Shown here: piece by piece, positions 50,172-58,707 of the stretch
How the letters are laid out: every line of letters begins with the position of its first letter
How positions within the stretch are numbered: the first letter of the stretch is position 1
NCBI RefSeq assembly: GCF_001570485.1
Contig: NZ_BCTA01000078.1
Coordinates: 62,001 to 126,000 of the forward strand
Reading direction: 5' to 3'
Length of the DNA stretch: 64,000 nt
From: Mycolicibacterium novocastrense
Lineage (GTDB): Bacteria > Actinomycetota > Actinomycetes > Mycobacteriales > Mycobacteriaceae
Program-made: the position numbers and the translations under genes
Notes under the pieces: generated by a model
What the model was told of the DNA's origin: nothing
Seen by the model: the letters and a program-made list of their open reading frames with translations, nothing else
Database searches by the model: none

Positions 50172-52535
50172 ATGTCGGCGCTGACCGGCTTCCGGATCGT
50201 CGAAGTGGCCGAGCGGGTCGCCGGTGAGTACTGCGGCAAGCTGCTCGCCGATCTGGGCGCCGACGTCATCAAAGTCGAACGGCCCGGGTGGGGCAGTCCC
50301 ACCCGGGCCATGGCCCCCCTCATCGGTGGCGATGACGGTCCCGAGCGCAGCGCGCTGTTCGCCTACCTCAACACCAGCAAGCGATCCGTCGAATTCGACG
50401 CCGCCGCAACACATGAGTTGATCGCCACCGCCGACGCGGTGATCGACGACCACAGCGCAACCTGGGCCTCCGAGCACGGAGTGACAGCAGCCGAGGTCGC
50501 CCGTCGTCATCCCCACGTGGTGTTCTGCGCCGTCACGCCATTCGGCCGCACCGCACCGATCGCACTCGACAACGCGGTGGGGCTGAACGTCTTTCACGCC
50601 AGCGGGTGGGGCTACCACACTCCCAGCCACGCCGACCCGGACCGGCCGCCGTTGAAGGGACCCGGCCGGTTCCTCACCGACTACGAAGGCGCTCTGGATG
50701 CCGCCCTGTGTGTGATGTCGGCGCTGTTCGACCGCATGCACACCGGGCGGGGCGAGTACATCGACGTGTCAGCGCAGGCCGTCATGGCTTCCCGGGCCGA
50801 TTGCATCCTGGGCCGGTTCATCACCGGGGAGATCGCGCCGCAGAATCGCCGCGACGACTACGACCAGGCCGGACCCGCGACGTCTTTCGCCTCGAGCGAC
50901 GGCTTCGTCTACCTCTACATGACCAACCGCGCGCACTGGCTGGGCCTCAAAACGCTGATGGGTACCCCGGCATGGCTCGACGAATTCGAGGACGACTGGC
51001 TGGAATTCGGCGTCACGCCCCAGAAAGTCGCCGACTTCCGGCGCGGCTTCGCCGACTGGATGCGCGACCGGCCGGGTGCGGACACCGCGGAATCCGCGCA
51101 GGGACTCGACGTTCCCTTGGTACCGGTGAACGGCGCGGCCGAACTCCTGCGTTCACCGCAGTACCGGCACCGGGAATTCTTCTGTGAGGTCACCCATCCC
51201 GCACTGGGCACAAGCGCCTACCCCACCGTGGGTTACCGACTGAGCGCGACGCCGGCCCGCATCGCTCGCCCCGCACCCTGGCTCGGCCAGCACACCGACG
51301 AGGTCCTGGCCGAACTCTCGCGCCCGCACACCCCGCCCGCGGTGCGCAACCCTCAACTCAAGACCCCGAACGATTCGCGGGGTGGTCCGCTGCAAGGTGT
51401 ACGCGTCGTCGAGCTGACCAAGGTGTGGGCGGGACCCTACGCCGGCAAGTTGCTGGCCTTCCTCGGCGCCGAGGTGATCAAGGTCGAGTGCTCGGCCACT
51501 CCCGAGGAGATGCGCGCCTACGGCGGCACCGACATCAACCACGCCCCCTATTTCCTGAGCATCAACCCCGAGATCCTCAGCGTCGACCTCGACATCAAGA
51601 CTCCCCGGGGCCGGGATGCCCTGTTGGCATTGATTTCTCGCAGCGACATCGTGCTCAACAACCTGCGGCCCGGCGCCATGGAACGCCAAGGCCTCGGATA
51701 CCGGGACCTGACCGCGCTCAAACCGGACATCATCTCGGTGTCGGTCAAGATGTGGGGTAACGACGGGCCGCTGGGCCACCAGACCGGCTACGCGCCGTGT
51801 TTCGCCGCCCTGGCGGGCCTCGCCTCGCTGGTCGGCTATCCGGACGGCCCTCCGCTCGGGGCGAGCATGCGCTACGGCGATTCCACCGTGGGTGCGGCCG
51901 CGGCGATGTCCGCCGTGGCGGCGCTACTGCACCGAGAGCGCACCGGGCAGGGCCAATTCGTCGACGTCTCCGCCGTCGAGGTGCTCTCATCGATGGTGGG
52001 CGACTGCCTGTTCGAGCAGAATCTGACCGGCATGCTGCTGGGGCCCGACGGCAACCGCAACCCCGACATGGCGCCGCACGGCTGCTATCCCTGCGCGGGC
52101 GGTGACTGGATCGCGGTCGCCGTCGCGGACGACGATGTCTGGCACCGAATGTGCGGCGCGCTGGGCGCCGGTGTGCTCGCCGCCCGTTATCCGACGGTGG
52201 ATGCGCGGCAATCCAACGCGGCGGCCCTGGATGCCGAGCTGAGCGCGTTGACCCGCCATCATGACGCTGCCGACCTCGCGTGTCGGTTGCGTTCTTTCGG
52301 CGTGCCCGCGGCCAAGAGTGCAACGGCCACCGAGGTCATCGGTGACGAGATGCTCTGGGAACGCGGCACGTATCGGTTCGTGTCGGACCGGCTCGAGGGA
52401 CAGCGACCCGTGCTGGGGCCGTCGTGGCTGATGACGCGTCCCGCCCGGATCGAGCGTGGAGCACCGATTCTGGGCGAACACAACGACTATGTGCTCGGTG
52501 ACATCCTCGGGCGCACGGACGGGGGGAACAGATGA
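50172..52535 (+). CDS. Double class III CoA-transferase (CaiB/BaiF), two fused copies
   Basis: This 787-residue protein contains two complete class III CoA-transferase domains. Domain 1 (about 1-395) opens GFRIVEVAERVAGEYCGKLLADLGADVIKVE and has TDYEGALDAALCVMSALFDRMHTGRGEYIDVS; domain 2 (from about 405) opens GVRVVELTKVWAGPYAGKLLAFLGAEVIKVE and has YGDSTVGAAAAMSAVAALLHRERTGQGQFVDVS. Each keeps the Asp expected to carry the acyl/CoA thioester. Normal enzymes are homodimers of interlocked 400-residue chains, so the fusion may form an intramolecular pair. It would move CoA between acids. Start ATG 50172 is read without a strong ribosome site, five bases after the crotonase stop. Confidence 0.92.
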   Translation: MSALTGFRIVEVAERVAGEYCGKLLADLGADVIKVERPGWGSPTRAMAPLIGGDDGPERSALFAYLNTSKRSVEFDAAATHELIATADAVIDDHSATWASEHGVTAAEVARRHPHVVFCAVTPFGRTAPIALDNAVGLNVFHASGWGYHTPSHADPDRPPLKGPGRFLTDYEGALDAALCVMSALFDRMHTGRGEYIDVSAQAVMASRADCILGRFITGEIAPQNRRDDYDQAGPATSFASSDGFVYLYMTNRAHWLGLKTLMGTPAWLDEFEDDWLEFGVTPQKVADFRRGFADWMRDRPGADTAESAQGLDVPLVPVNGAAELLRSPQYRHREFFCEVTHPALGTSAYPTVGYRLSATPARIARPAPWLGQHTDEVLAELSRPHTPPAVRNPQLKTPNDSRGGPLQGVRVVELTKVWAGPYAGKLLAFLGAEVIKVECSATPEEMRAYGGTDINHAPYFLSINPEILSVDLDIKTPRGRDALLALISRSDIVLNNLRPGAMERQGLGYRDLTALKPDIISVSVKMWGNDGPLGHQTGYAPCFAALAGLASLVGYPDGPPLGASMRYGDSTVGAAAAMSAVAALLHRERTGQGQFVDVSAVEVLSSMVGDCLFEQNLTGMLLGPDGNRNPDMAPHGCYPCAGGDWIAVAVADDDVWHRMCGALGAGVLAARYPTVDARQSNAAALDAELSALTRHHDAADLACRLRSFGVPAAKSATATEVIGDEMLWERGTYRFVSDRLEGQRPVLGPSWLMTRPARIERGAPILGEHNDYVLGDILGRTDGGNR

Positions 52536-53293
52536 CCGCGTTGGCCGGGACGGTGGCGTTGGTGACGGGCGCCAGCAGTGGGATCGGTGCGGCAACCGCG
52601 CGTGCGCTGGCCGTCGAGGGCGCGTCGATCGCGTTGCTGGCTCGGCGCTCTGAGCGCTTGAGGGCGGTCGCCGGGGAGATCGAGGAGGCGGGAGGCAGGG
52701 CACTGGTGGTGCCCGCCGATGTGACCGATGCCGATCAGGTGGCGGGCGCGGTGGCGACGACCGTCGACGAGTGGGGGCGCCTCGACACGTTGATCAACAA
52801 CGCCGGCTTGCTGCGGATGGGTGTGGCTGCCGAAGCGGCGCTGGCCGACTGGGACGCCCTGGTGTCGGTCAACATTCGAGGCGTCCTGTACGCCACGCGT
52901 GCGGCGCTGCCCCATCTGATCGCCGCGGCCTGCGATTCTGTCCGCGGTGTCGCCGACGTGGTCACGATCAGCTCCACGGGCGGGCGGGTGGCGCGGCCGG
53001 GAACCGCCGTCTACTCGCTGACCAAGTTCGGCGTCAACGCGTTCAGCGAGGGCATTCGCCAGGAACTCATCGGTAACCGCGTCCGCGTGGGAATCGTCGA
53101 ACCGGGCACCGTCGAGACCGAGATCTTCGATCACCTTGACCCGCAGGCGCTTACGGCTCGACAATCCAGGACAACCGGGATGGTCAAACTGAGGCCCGAG
53201 GACGTCGCGGATGCCGTGAGGTACATGGTGACACGCGACCGGCACGTCGCGGTCAACGAGTTCCTCGTTCGCGCGGCGGAACAGACATGGTGA
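52532..53293 (+). CDS. Short-chain dehydrogenase/reductase
   Basis: This 253-residue classical SDR has TGASSGIG (12-19), NNAG (89-92), Ser147/148, Tyr161 and Lys165 (YSLTK), and a C-terminus that lacks the usual GG-type ending and reads HVAVNEFLVRAAEQTW, as in SDR members annotated YdfG/short-chain oxidoreductases. ATG 52532 overlaps the CoA-transferase stop by four bases, so it belongs to the same operon. Substrate unknown. Confidence 0.9.
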   Translation: MTALAGTVALVTGASSGIGAATARALAVEGASIALLARRSERLRAVAGEIEEAGGRALVVPADVTDADQVAGAVATTVDEWGRLDTLINNAGLLRMGVAAEAALADWDALVSVNIRGVLYATRAALPHLIAAACDSVRGVADVVTISSTGGRVARPGTAVYSLTKFGVNAFSEGIRQELIGNRVRVGIVEPGTVETEIFDHLDPQALTARQSRTTGMVKLRPEDVADAVRYMVTRDRHVAVNEFLVRAAEQTW

Positions 53294-54567
53294 AGATCGA
53301 CTGGGTGCGCGGCGACGCGACCGGACTCGCGTTCCCCGCCCATCCCGACTCGCTGCGGGCGGCCGGAACCGGCTTTCTCACCGAGGCGTTCCGCGCCTAC
53401 GGTGCGCTGCCCGACGACAACGAGGTGGTCGCGGTCGAGCGCTTCGAGGAGGTGTCCGGCGGCAGCACCGGACGCAAGGCCCTGCTGAGCGTGCGTTACG
53501 CGCGCCAGCATCCCGACGCGCACACCGACCTGTTCGTGAAGTTCTCCCGGGACTTCGACGACGCGGTGCGCGATATCGGTCGCACCCAGATGGAGTCCGA
53601 AACCCGGTTCGCCGCGCTCACCCGCGCCCCGGGCTTTCCGATCGCCGTGCCGGCCACCGTGTTCTCCGACTTCCACCGCGAAACCGGCACCGGGTTGATG
53701 ATCAGCGAGCGGATCGCGTTCGGCGCTGACGCGATCGAACCGCAGTACCACAAGTGCCTGGACTACGAAATGCCGGACCAGCCAACACATTATCGTGGGT
53801 TGTTGACCGCGGTGGCCCGGCTCGCGGGAACCGAGCGGTCTGGCGTGCTGCCCGCCGATCTGATCGCACAGTTTCCGGTGGACCTGCGGGCGGCGACGGT
53901 GGGCCAACCGCCGGCGTACACCGCCGGTCAACTCGAGCGCCGCCTACGCCGGCTCGCCGAATTCGTCGAGCATCACCGGGGTCTGTTCGCGCCCAACGTG
54001 CGGTCGTCGTCGTTCCTGTCTCAGATCACCACGGAGGCAACGGAGTTGATGAGGCGCGAAGGGGAAGTGTGGCAGCAGCTGAGCGTCGACCCCGACTACC
54101 TCGCGCTGTGCCACTGGAACGCCAACGTCGACAACGCCTGGTTCTGGCGCGACGACGACGGAGAGTTGCGCTGCGGGCTGATGGACTGGGGCTGCGTCAG
54201 CCGGATGAACGTGTCGATGGCCGTCTGGGGATCTCTGTCGGGAGCCGAGACATCGTTGTGGGACCACCATCTCGACGAGCTGCTCGAGATGTTCTGCAAG
54301 GAGGTGCTTGCCAGCGGTGGTCCGATGCTCGACCCCGCCGCGGTACAGCGATGCCTTGTCCTGTACGCGACGCTGATGGGTGTCACCTGGCTACTCGACG
54401 TCCCGGCGTTGATCCGCAAGCGGCTGCCCGATGCCGACCCGCACACCACCCGCACCGATCCGCGTATCCGGTCCGACGAGAGTGTGCGCGCGCCGTTGCA
54501 GATGCTGATCAATGTGCTGAACCTGTGGCAGACGCGTGGTGGTGTGACGAAACTTGGTGCGCTCTAA
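53287..54567 (+). CDS. Phosphotransferase-fold (APH/ecdysteroid-kinase-like) protein, atypical
   Basis: This 426-residue protein has the late APH-like blocks LCHWNANVDNAWFW and GLMDWGCVSRMN. The catalytic HxD motif (H-G-D-x4-N) reads H-W-N-A-N-V-D-N here, so the usual base Asp is Asn, while the metal Asp in MDWG is kept. It may therefore be a poor or altered kinase. Similar proteins accompany crotonase/CoA-transferase/SDR genes in mycobacteria. Its ATG lies seven bases inside the SDR stop (ATGGTGA), and its end overlaps the opposite TetR-fusion stop by four bases. Confidence 0.75.
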   Translation: MVKIDWVRGDATGLAFPAHPDSLRAAGTGFLTEAFRAYGALPDDNEVVAVERFEEVSGGSTGRKALLSVRYARQHPDAHTDLFVKFSRDFDDAVRDIGRTQMESETRFAALTRAPGFPIAVPATVFSDFHRETGTGLMISERIAFGADAIEPQYHKCLDYEMPDQPTHYRGLLTAVARLAGTERSGVLPADLIAQFPVDLRAATVGQPPAYTAGQLERRLRRLAEFVEHHRGLFAPNVRSSSFLSQITTEATELMRREGEVWQQLSVDPDYLALCHWNANVDNAWFWRDDDGELRCGLMDWGCVSRMNVSMAVWGSLSGAETSLWDHHLDELLEMFCKEVLASGGPMLDPAAVQRCLVLYATLMGVTWLLDVPALIRKRLPDADPHTTRTDPRIRSDESVRAPLQMLINVLNLWQTRGGVTKLGAL

Positions 54568-56192
54568 GGCATCAGGGCGCGCACCTGCTCGCGAGCGAAG
54601 AACTCCTGATCCTCGCCCCACCCCTGCCGGCCGTCCCATCGCCAATCGGTCAGCGTCCAGAACGTCATCCGTCCCGGCCAGCCGAGCCAGCGCAACGCGG
54701 TGCGCACATCGCCTTCGGCGTGCAGGGCCCGACCGCGGTCGTCTTCTGCGTCGAGCACCACCCGCACGGGAGCGCCCGCGCGGCGGTCGAGCACACGGCG
54801 CTCGCCGGTCACGAGTTCCCCCACCGTTCCGTCGCGCAGCAGATACCCACCGATCACGCGGTCGACACCGGACCGGGTCGCCATCGTGATGGCATGCCAG
54901 CTGGACTCGGCGTCGGCGATGGCCCACAGATAGTCACCGGAGCGGCGGGCCCCGGGGCGGTGCGGGCCCCACGTGCGGTCCCGCATCGAGAAGCAGTCGA
55001 TGTCGAGGCGCTCGCCGTTCAGCGTCGCGGTGCCCCGCATGCGGCCCGGTTGGTCGAAGTGGCAGTGCTGTGGGGATGCGCCACCGAGGACATGTGGCGC
55101 CATCAGCGAGGTCCACTCGAGGTCGAGGTCGAGTCCCAGTTCCGAGTAGGACAGCCGGTAGCGGTGCATCGGTTCGACGACCCTGTGACGCAACGAGTTC
55201 GGGAGTCGGAAGTCGGTGAAATCCAATGTCCCGGTCGGAGGTTGGATCCAGCGCCAGTCGTAGAACAGGCAGTCGTAGGTCTGCTCGCCACCGGGGTCCC
55301 AGATCGCGGGCCCGCCTCCGCTGGTCCCGGTGCGGACGTCGTGGAAGTAGTACACGAATCCGTTGATGTCGCGCTCGGGGATCGCGAAGTTGAACCATCC
55401 GCTCTCGTTCCAGTGCGGATCGTCGGTGGCGGAGTGGAAAACCTCGTCGGCCGCGGTGATCGCGTCGGTTGTCATGGCGCTCGATCCAGGTAGGTCACGG
55501 CCGTGTGCTCTCCGCGAGTTCCCGGAAGCGGTGCGACGGACCGGCGCCTGCCAGAGCCCGGTGATCGCGTCGGTGAGTCCCTCGGCGGCCTGCTTCCAGG
55601 GCGACCGCGCGAGCCGACCGTGGTGCGCCAGCGCCCCCTCGTGTTCGGCGCAGGTATGCATGAGCAGGTTGCGCGCCATCACGATCCGCTCGAAGCGGAC
55701 TCGCTTGGGCAGGTCGGCGAGGCATCCCGTGATGCCGTCGATCACCTGGACCAGATGCGGCGACGACAGGGCGTCCTTGGTGACGACCTCGCGGTAGGTC
55801 GGGTCGGCCATGGCCTGCGCGGCGAACCGGGCGTACCAACTCGGGTTGCCGAGCTGGTCGAGGTGTTCGGTCAGCGGCCGCACCAGGCAGTCGACCCAGT
55901 CCCGCAGGTCCGCGGACGCGCCGATCTCGAGCAACATCCTGGCGCGCAACTGTTCGATCGGCACCCGGTGCTTGCTCTCGATCGCGCGCAGAAGGTCGGT
56001 GCGGGTGCCGAAGTGGTAGCAGACCGCGGCGTTGTTGCCCTGCGAAGCGGCCTCGCTGATCTGGCGGTTGGACACGGCGTGCATACCCCGTTCGGCGAAG
56101 AGGCGTTCGGCGGCGGCGAGCAGTACTTCGCGCGTCCCTTCCGATCGGTGTCCACTCAGGGGCCGGGCTGCGGTCACCGACTCAGTAGACAC
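54564..56192 (-). CDS. TetR regulator fused in frame to CrtC/AttH-like domain
   Basis: A single frame of 542 residues from GTG 56190-56192. Residues 10-200 form a TetR protein (LLAAAERLFAERGMHAVSNRQISEAASQGNNAAVCYHFGTRTDLLRAI); from about residue 240 (Met, ATG 55473-55475) follows a domain with NESGWFNFAIPERDINGFVYYF and a CFSMRDRTWGPHRPGARRSGDYLW block, as in the hydroxyneurosporene-synthase/AttH-like superfamily (lipocalin-type folds). In relatives these are separate proteins; here no stop separates them. ATG 55475 may still start a 303-residue second product, though only a weak ribosome site precedes it. The perfect dyad 56205-56224 lies directly upstream, so autoregulation is likely. Confidence 0.85.
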   Translation of the reverse strand: MSTESVTAARPLSGHRSEGTREVLLAAAERLFAERGMHAVSNRQISEAASQGNNAAVCYHFGTRTDLLRAIESKHRVPIEQLRARMLLEIGASADLRDWVDCLVRPLTEHLDQLGNPSWYARFAAQAMADPTYREVVTKDALSSPHLVQVIDGITGCLADLPKRVRFERIVMARNLLMHTCAEHEGALAHHGRLARSPWKQAAEGLTDAITGLWQAPVRRTASGNSRRAHGRDLPGSSAMTTDAITAADEVFHSATDDPHWNESGWFNFAIPERDINGFVYYFHDVRTGTSGGGPAIWDPGGEQTYDCLFYDWRWIQPPTGTLDFTDFRLPNSLRHRVVEPMHRYRLSYSELGLDLDLEWTSLMAPHVLGGASPQHCHFDQPGRMRGTATLNGERLDIDCFSMRDRTWGPHRPGARRSGDYLWAIADAESSWHAITMATRSGVDRVIGGYLLRDGTVGELVTGERRVLDRRAGAPVRVVLDAEDDRGRALHAEGDVRTALRWLGWPGRMTFWTLTDWRWDGRQGWGEDQEFFAREQVRALMP

Positions 56193-56204
56193 CCCGACCC
56201 TGGT

Positions 56205-56224
56205 TAAATCAAGCGATTGATTTA
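56205..56224. promoter_or_regulatory. Perfect 20-bp operator-like dyad upstream of TetR fusion
   Basis: TAAATCAAGCGATTGATTTA has exact eight-base arms around GCGA and lies 13-32 bases upstream of GTG 56192. It is very A+T-rich relative to its surroundings and has the form of a TetR operator, so autorepression by the adjacent TetR domain is the natural reading. The divergent flavoprotein gene at 56366 begins 141 bases away. Confidence 0.75.
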
Positions 56225-56365
56225 GCGTCGGCGGCGTCAGCACGTTGTGAAGCTCGCGCGATGTACCGGAGGGTCGCGGGATGCCGGCCACCACGACCCT
56301 GGCGTACAGTTCGCGAGTTAATCTCGGTGCTTGCTCGCGCCCCGTCGCCGCACCACGATGAGACG

Positions 56366-57571
56366 ATGCCGACGTCAGCGCGTGTTCTCGTGGCCGGGTC
56401 GGGGTTCGCCGGCCTGTGGGCCGCGCTCGGCGCAGCGCGCCGCCTCGACGAACTCGACGTCCGCACGGTGGACGTCACCGTCGTCAGCCCGAAGCCATAC
56501 CACGACATCCGGGTGCGCAACTACGAAGCCGACCTCACACCGTGCCGAATCCCGCTGTCGCAGTTGCTCGATCCCGTCGGCGTCGGCTACCTGGCCGCCG
56601 AGGTGACCACAATCGACCCGGCGGCCGCGACGGTGAGCACCGCCGACGGAGCGACATTGAGTTACGACCGCCTGGTGCTGGCGGCGGGCAGTCGCGTCGT
56701 CACACCCGACATCCCCGGTCTGGCGCAGTTCGGGTTCGACGTCGACACCTACGACGCCGCGCAAAACCTGCAGAGACACCTTCGCTCGCTGCGGGCCGGC
56801 GACCCGGCGTCGGCGACGGCCGTCGTGGTCGGCGCCGGCCTCACGGGCATCGAAACGGCCAGCGAACTGCCCGCGAGGCTGGCGGACGCTCTCGGTCCGC
56901 GATGGACACCGCGGGTGGTGCTCGTCGACCGGAATGCACACGTCGGCTCGGACATGGGCGCATCCGCACGGCCGGTCATCGAGAAAGCGTTGCGCGACAA
57001 CGGCGTCGAGGTGATCACCGGACTGGGCGTCACCGCGGTCGGTGAGCGCAGCGTCACGCTGTCGACGGGTGAGGTGATCGACGCGGCCACCGTCGTCTGG
57101 TGTGCCGGTATGCGCGCCCATCCGCTGACCGGTCAGCTGGGTGTTCCGCTGGACCGGTTCGGCCGCGTCGCAGTCGACGACTATCTACGGGTGCAGGGCG
57201 TGAGTGGTGTGTTCGCGGCCGGTGATGTGGCTGCCGCGCGGATGGACGACGAGCACATGTCGGTGATGTCGTGTCAGCACGGCAGGCCGATGGGTCGGTA
57301 CGCGGGCTACAACGTGATCGGCGACCTGCTGGGTCTGCCCATGAGGACGCTGCGGATCCCCTGGTATGTCACGGTGCTCGACCTCGGTGCAGCCGGTGCG
57401 GTGTACACCGAGGGCTGGGACCGGCGCGTCGTGAGCACCGGCGCGGCGGCCAAGGCCACAAAGCGGATCATCAACGGCGAGCGGATCTATCCCCCGCTGA
57501 CCGGTGACCGTGCGGCGCTGCTCGCCGCGGCGGCACCGGAACTGCAGACGGCGCCCGCGTACGGGCAGTGA
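56366..57571 (+). CDS. FAD-dependent pyridine nucleotide-disulphide/NDH-2-like oxidoreductase
   Basis: This 401-residue protein starts MPTSARVLVAGSGFAGLWAALGAARR at ATG 56366. It has the FAD motif GSGFAGLWAA (11-20), the NAD(P)H motif VVVGAGLTGIETASEL near residue 153 and the FAD-anchoring VFAAGDVAAARMDD. It lacks the redox-active Cys pair of disulphide reductases and resembles type II NADH dehydrogenases, and also ferredoxin- or rubredoxin-reductases, with no long amphipathic C-terminal tail. Its role is probably to pass electrons from NAD(P)H to a quinone or another acceptor. It is divergent from the TetR fusion and ends against the small YdeI-like gene. Confidence 0.88.
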   Translation: MPTSARVLVAGSGFAGLWAALGAARRLDELDVRTVDVTVVSPKPYHDIRVRNYEADLTPCRIPLSQLLDPVGVGYLAAEVTTIDPAAATVSTADGATLSYDRLVLAAGSRVVTPDIPGLAQFGFDVDTYDAAQNLQRHLRSLRAGDPASATAVVVGAGLTGIETASELPARLADALGPRWTPRVVLVDRNAHVGSDMGASARPVIEKALRDNGVEVITGLGVTAVGERSVTLSTGEVIDAATVVWCAGMRAHPLTGQLGVPLDRFGRVAVDDYLRVQGVSGVFAAGDVAAARMDDEHMSVMSCQHGRPMGRYAGYNVIGDLLGLPMRTLRIPWYVTVLDLGAAGAVYTEGWDRRVVSTGAAAKATKRIINGERIYPPLTGDRAALLAAAAPELQTAPAYGQ

Positions 57572-57838
57572 CTATCTGCCGTTTCGCTCACGGTGCTTGC
57601 AGCCCGGCCAGCAGCACGGGCGGCGCTTACCTTCTTCGAGTTCCTCCTGGGTCCGGCGGATCCGGCGTTCGCGGGTCTTCTCCTGCTTGGCGTCCTCGAC
57701 CCAGCAGATGAACTCGTTGCGCGCCAGCGGGGTGATGTCGTTCCAGGCCGCGAGCGCGGTGTCGTTGGCGAGCAATGCCTTACGCAGATCGGTCGGCAGC
57801 TTGTGCACCACGCCGCCGGACACTCGCGAGCTTCCCAT
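57572..57838 (-). CDS. Small YdeI/OmpD-associated-like protein
   Basis: This 88-residue protein starts MGSSRVSGGVVHKLPTDLRKALLAND at ATG 57836-57838. It carries the block DLRKALLANDTALAAWNDITPLARNEFICWVEDAKQEKTRERRIRRTQEELEEGKRRPCCWPG typical of the YdeI/OmpD-associated (DUF1905-type) C-terminal domain, with a basic tail and two adjacent Cys. Longer relatives protect cells from bacteriocin or polymyxin; this short form lacks other domains, so its role is unknown. It is divergent from the MerR gene by 37 bases and ends next to the flavoprotein stop. Confidence 0.75.
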   Translation of the reverse strand: MGSSRVSGGVVHKLPTDLRKALLANDTALAAWNDITPLARNEFICWVEDAKQEKTRERRIRRTQEELEEGKRRPCCWPGCKHRERNGR

Positions 57839-57875
57839 GCGCGCAGGATAGACGGCGAGAAGGCAGACTGGCCGC

Positions 57876-58700
57876 ATGCGGTCGGGTTTGACCATCGGAG
57901 AGTTCGCCACGGTGACGCACCTGAGCGTGCGGACGCTGCGCCGCTACCACGAGGCCAAACTGCTCGAACCCGCCTCCGTCGACCCGTTCACCGGATACCG
58001 CTACTACTCCGCCGAACAAATACCGACCGCCCAGGTGATCCACAGGTTGCGTCAACTCGACGTGCCGCTCGCCGAAGTCCGGGCCATCCTCGACACCGAG
58101 GATCCGCAGCGACGCGCGGAGGTGATCGCCGGTCATGTGCGGCGGTTGGAAGGCGAGCTGGACCGGACGCGCGCCGCCGTGGTGTCGCTGCGCCGGTTGC
58201 TCAATCCGGAGCCGGCCGACCTCGATGTCGAGCTGCGGTCGGTTCCCGCGCGGCGGGTCGCCGCGATCACCGGTCTTGTGCGGCTCGACGATTCGCTTGC
58301 GTGGTACGACGAGGCGATGGCCGAACTGGATGCCGCATTCCCCGAAGCCGAGCGCACCGGACCACCCGGCGGGCGCTACGCCAACGAACTGTTCACCCAG
58401 TCCGTCGGGGCGATGACGGTCTTCCGGCCGGTGCGCGTCCCGCGGCCGTCCGGCCGTATCGAGGTCGTGGAGCTTCCGCCCGTCGATCTGGTCGTCACCG
58501 TCCACGAAGGTCCGCACGACGATCTCGACGTCACCTACGGCCGTCTCGGAGCCTGGGTGGTGGACAATGCGCTCGCTGTCGACGGGCCGATCCACGAAAC
58601 GTACGTTGTCGGGCCCCGCGACACGACGGATCCGGCGCGGTGGCGAACGGAGATCGGCTGGCCGGTGTTCCGGGTCGCTCCCGATGGGGATCCCGTCTGA
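57876..58700 (+). CDS. MerR-family regulator with GyrI-like effector domain
   Basis: This 274-residue protein starts at ATG 57876. The winged helix is LTIGEFATVTHLSVRTLRRYHEAKLLEPASVDPFTGYRYYSAEQI (5-50), followed by a coiled dimer helix (about 85-115) and a GyrI-like ligand-binding domain (from about residue 115, with RRVAAITGLV and VVTVHEGPHDDLDVTYGRLG). The build is that of BmrR, which binds aromatic, often cationic compounds. It faces the SDR-SnoaL operon at 58708-59909, in whose promoter a characteristic MerR spacer dyad occurs, so activation of that operon is likely. Confidence 0.93.
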   Translation: MRSGLTIGEFATVTHLSVRTLRRYHEAKLLEPASVDPFTGYRYYSAEQIPTAQVIHRLRQLDVPLAEVRAILDTEDPQRRAEVIAGHVRRLEGELDRTRAAVVSLRRLLNPEPADLDVELRSVPARRVAAITGLVRLDDSLAWYDEAMAELDAAFPEAERTGPPGGRYANELFTQSVGAMTVFRPVRVPRPSGRIEVVELPPVDLVVTVHEGPHDDLDVTYGRLGAWVVDNALAVDGPIHETYVVGPRDTTDPARWRTEIGWPVFRVAPDGDPV

Positions 58701-58707
58701 GCTCGCG

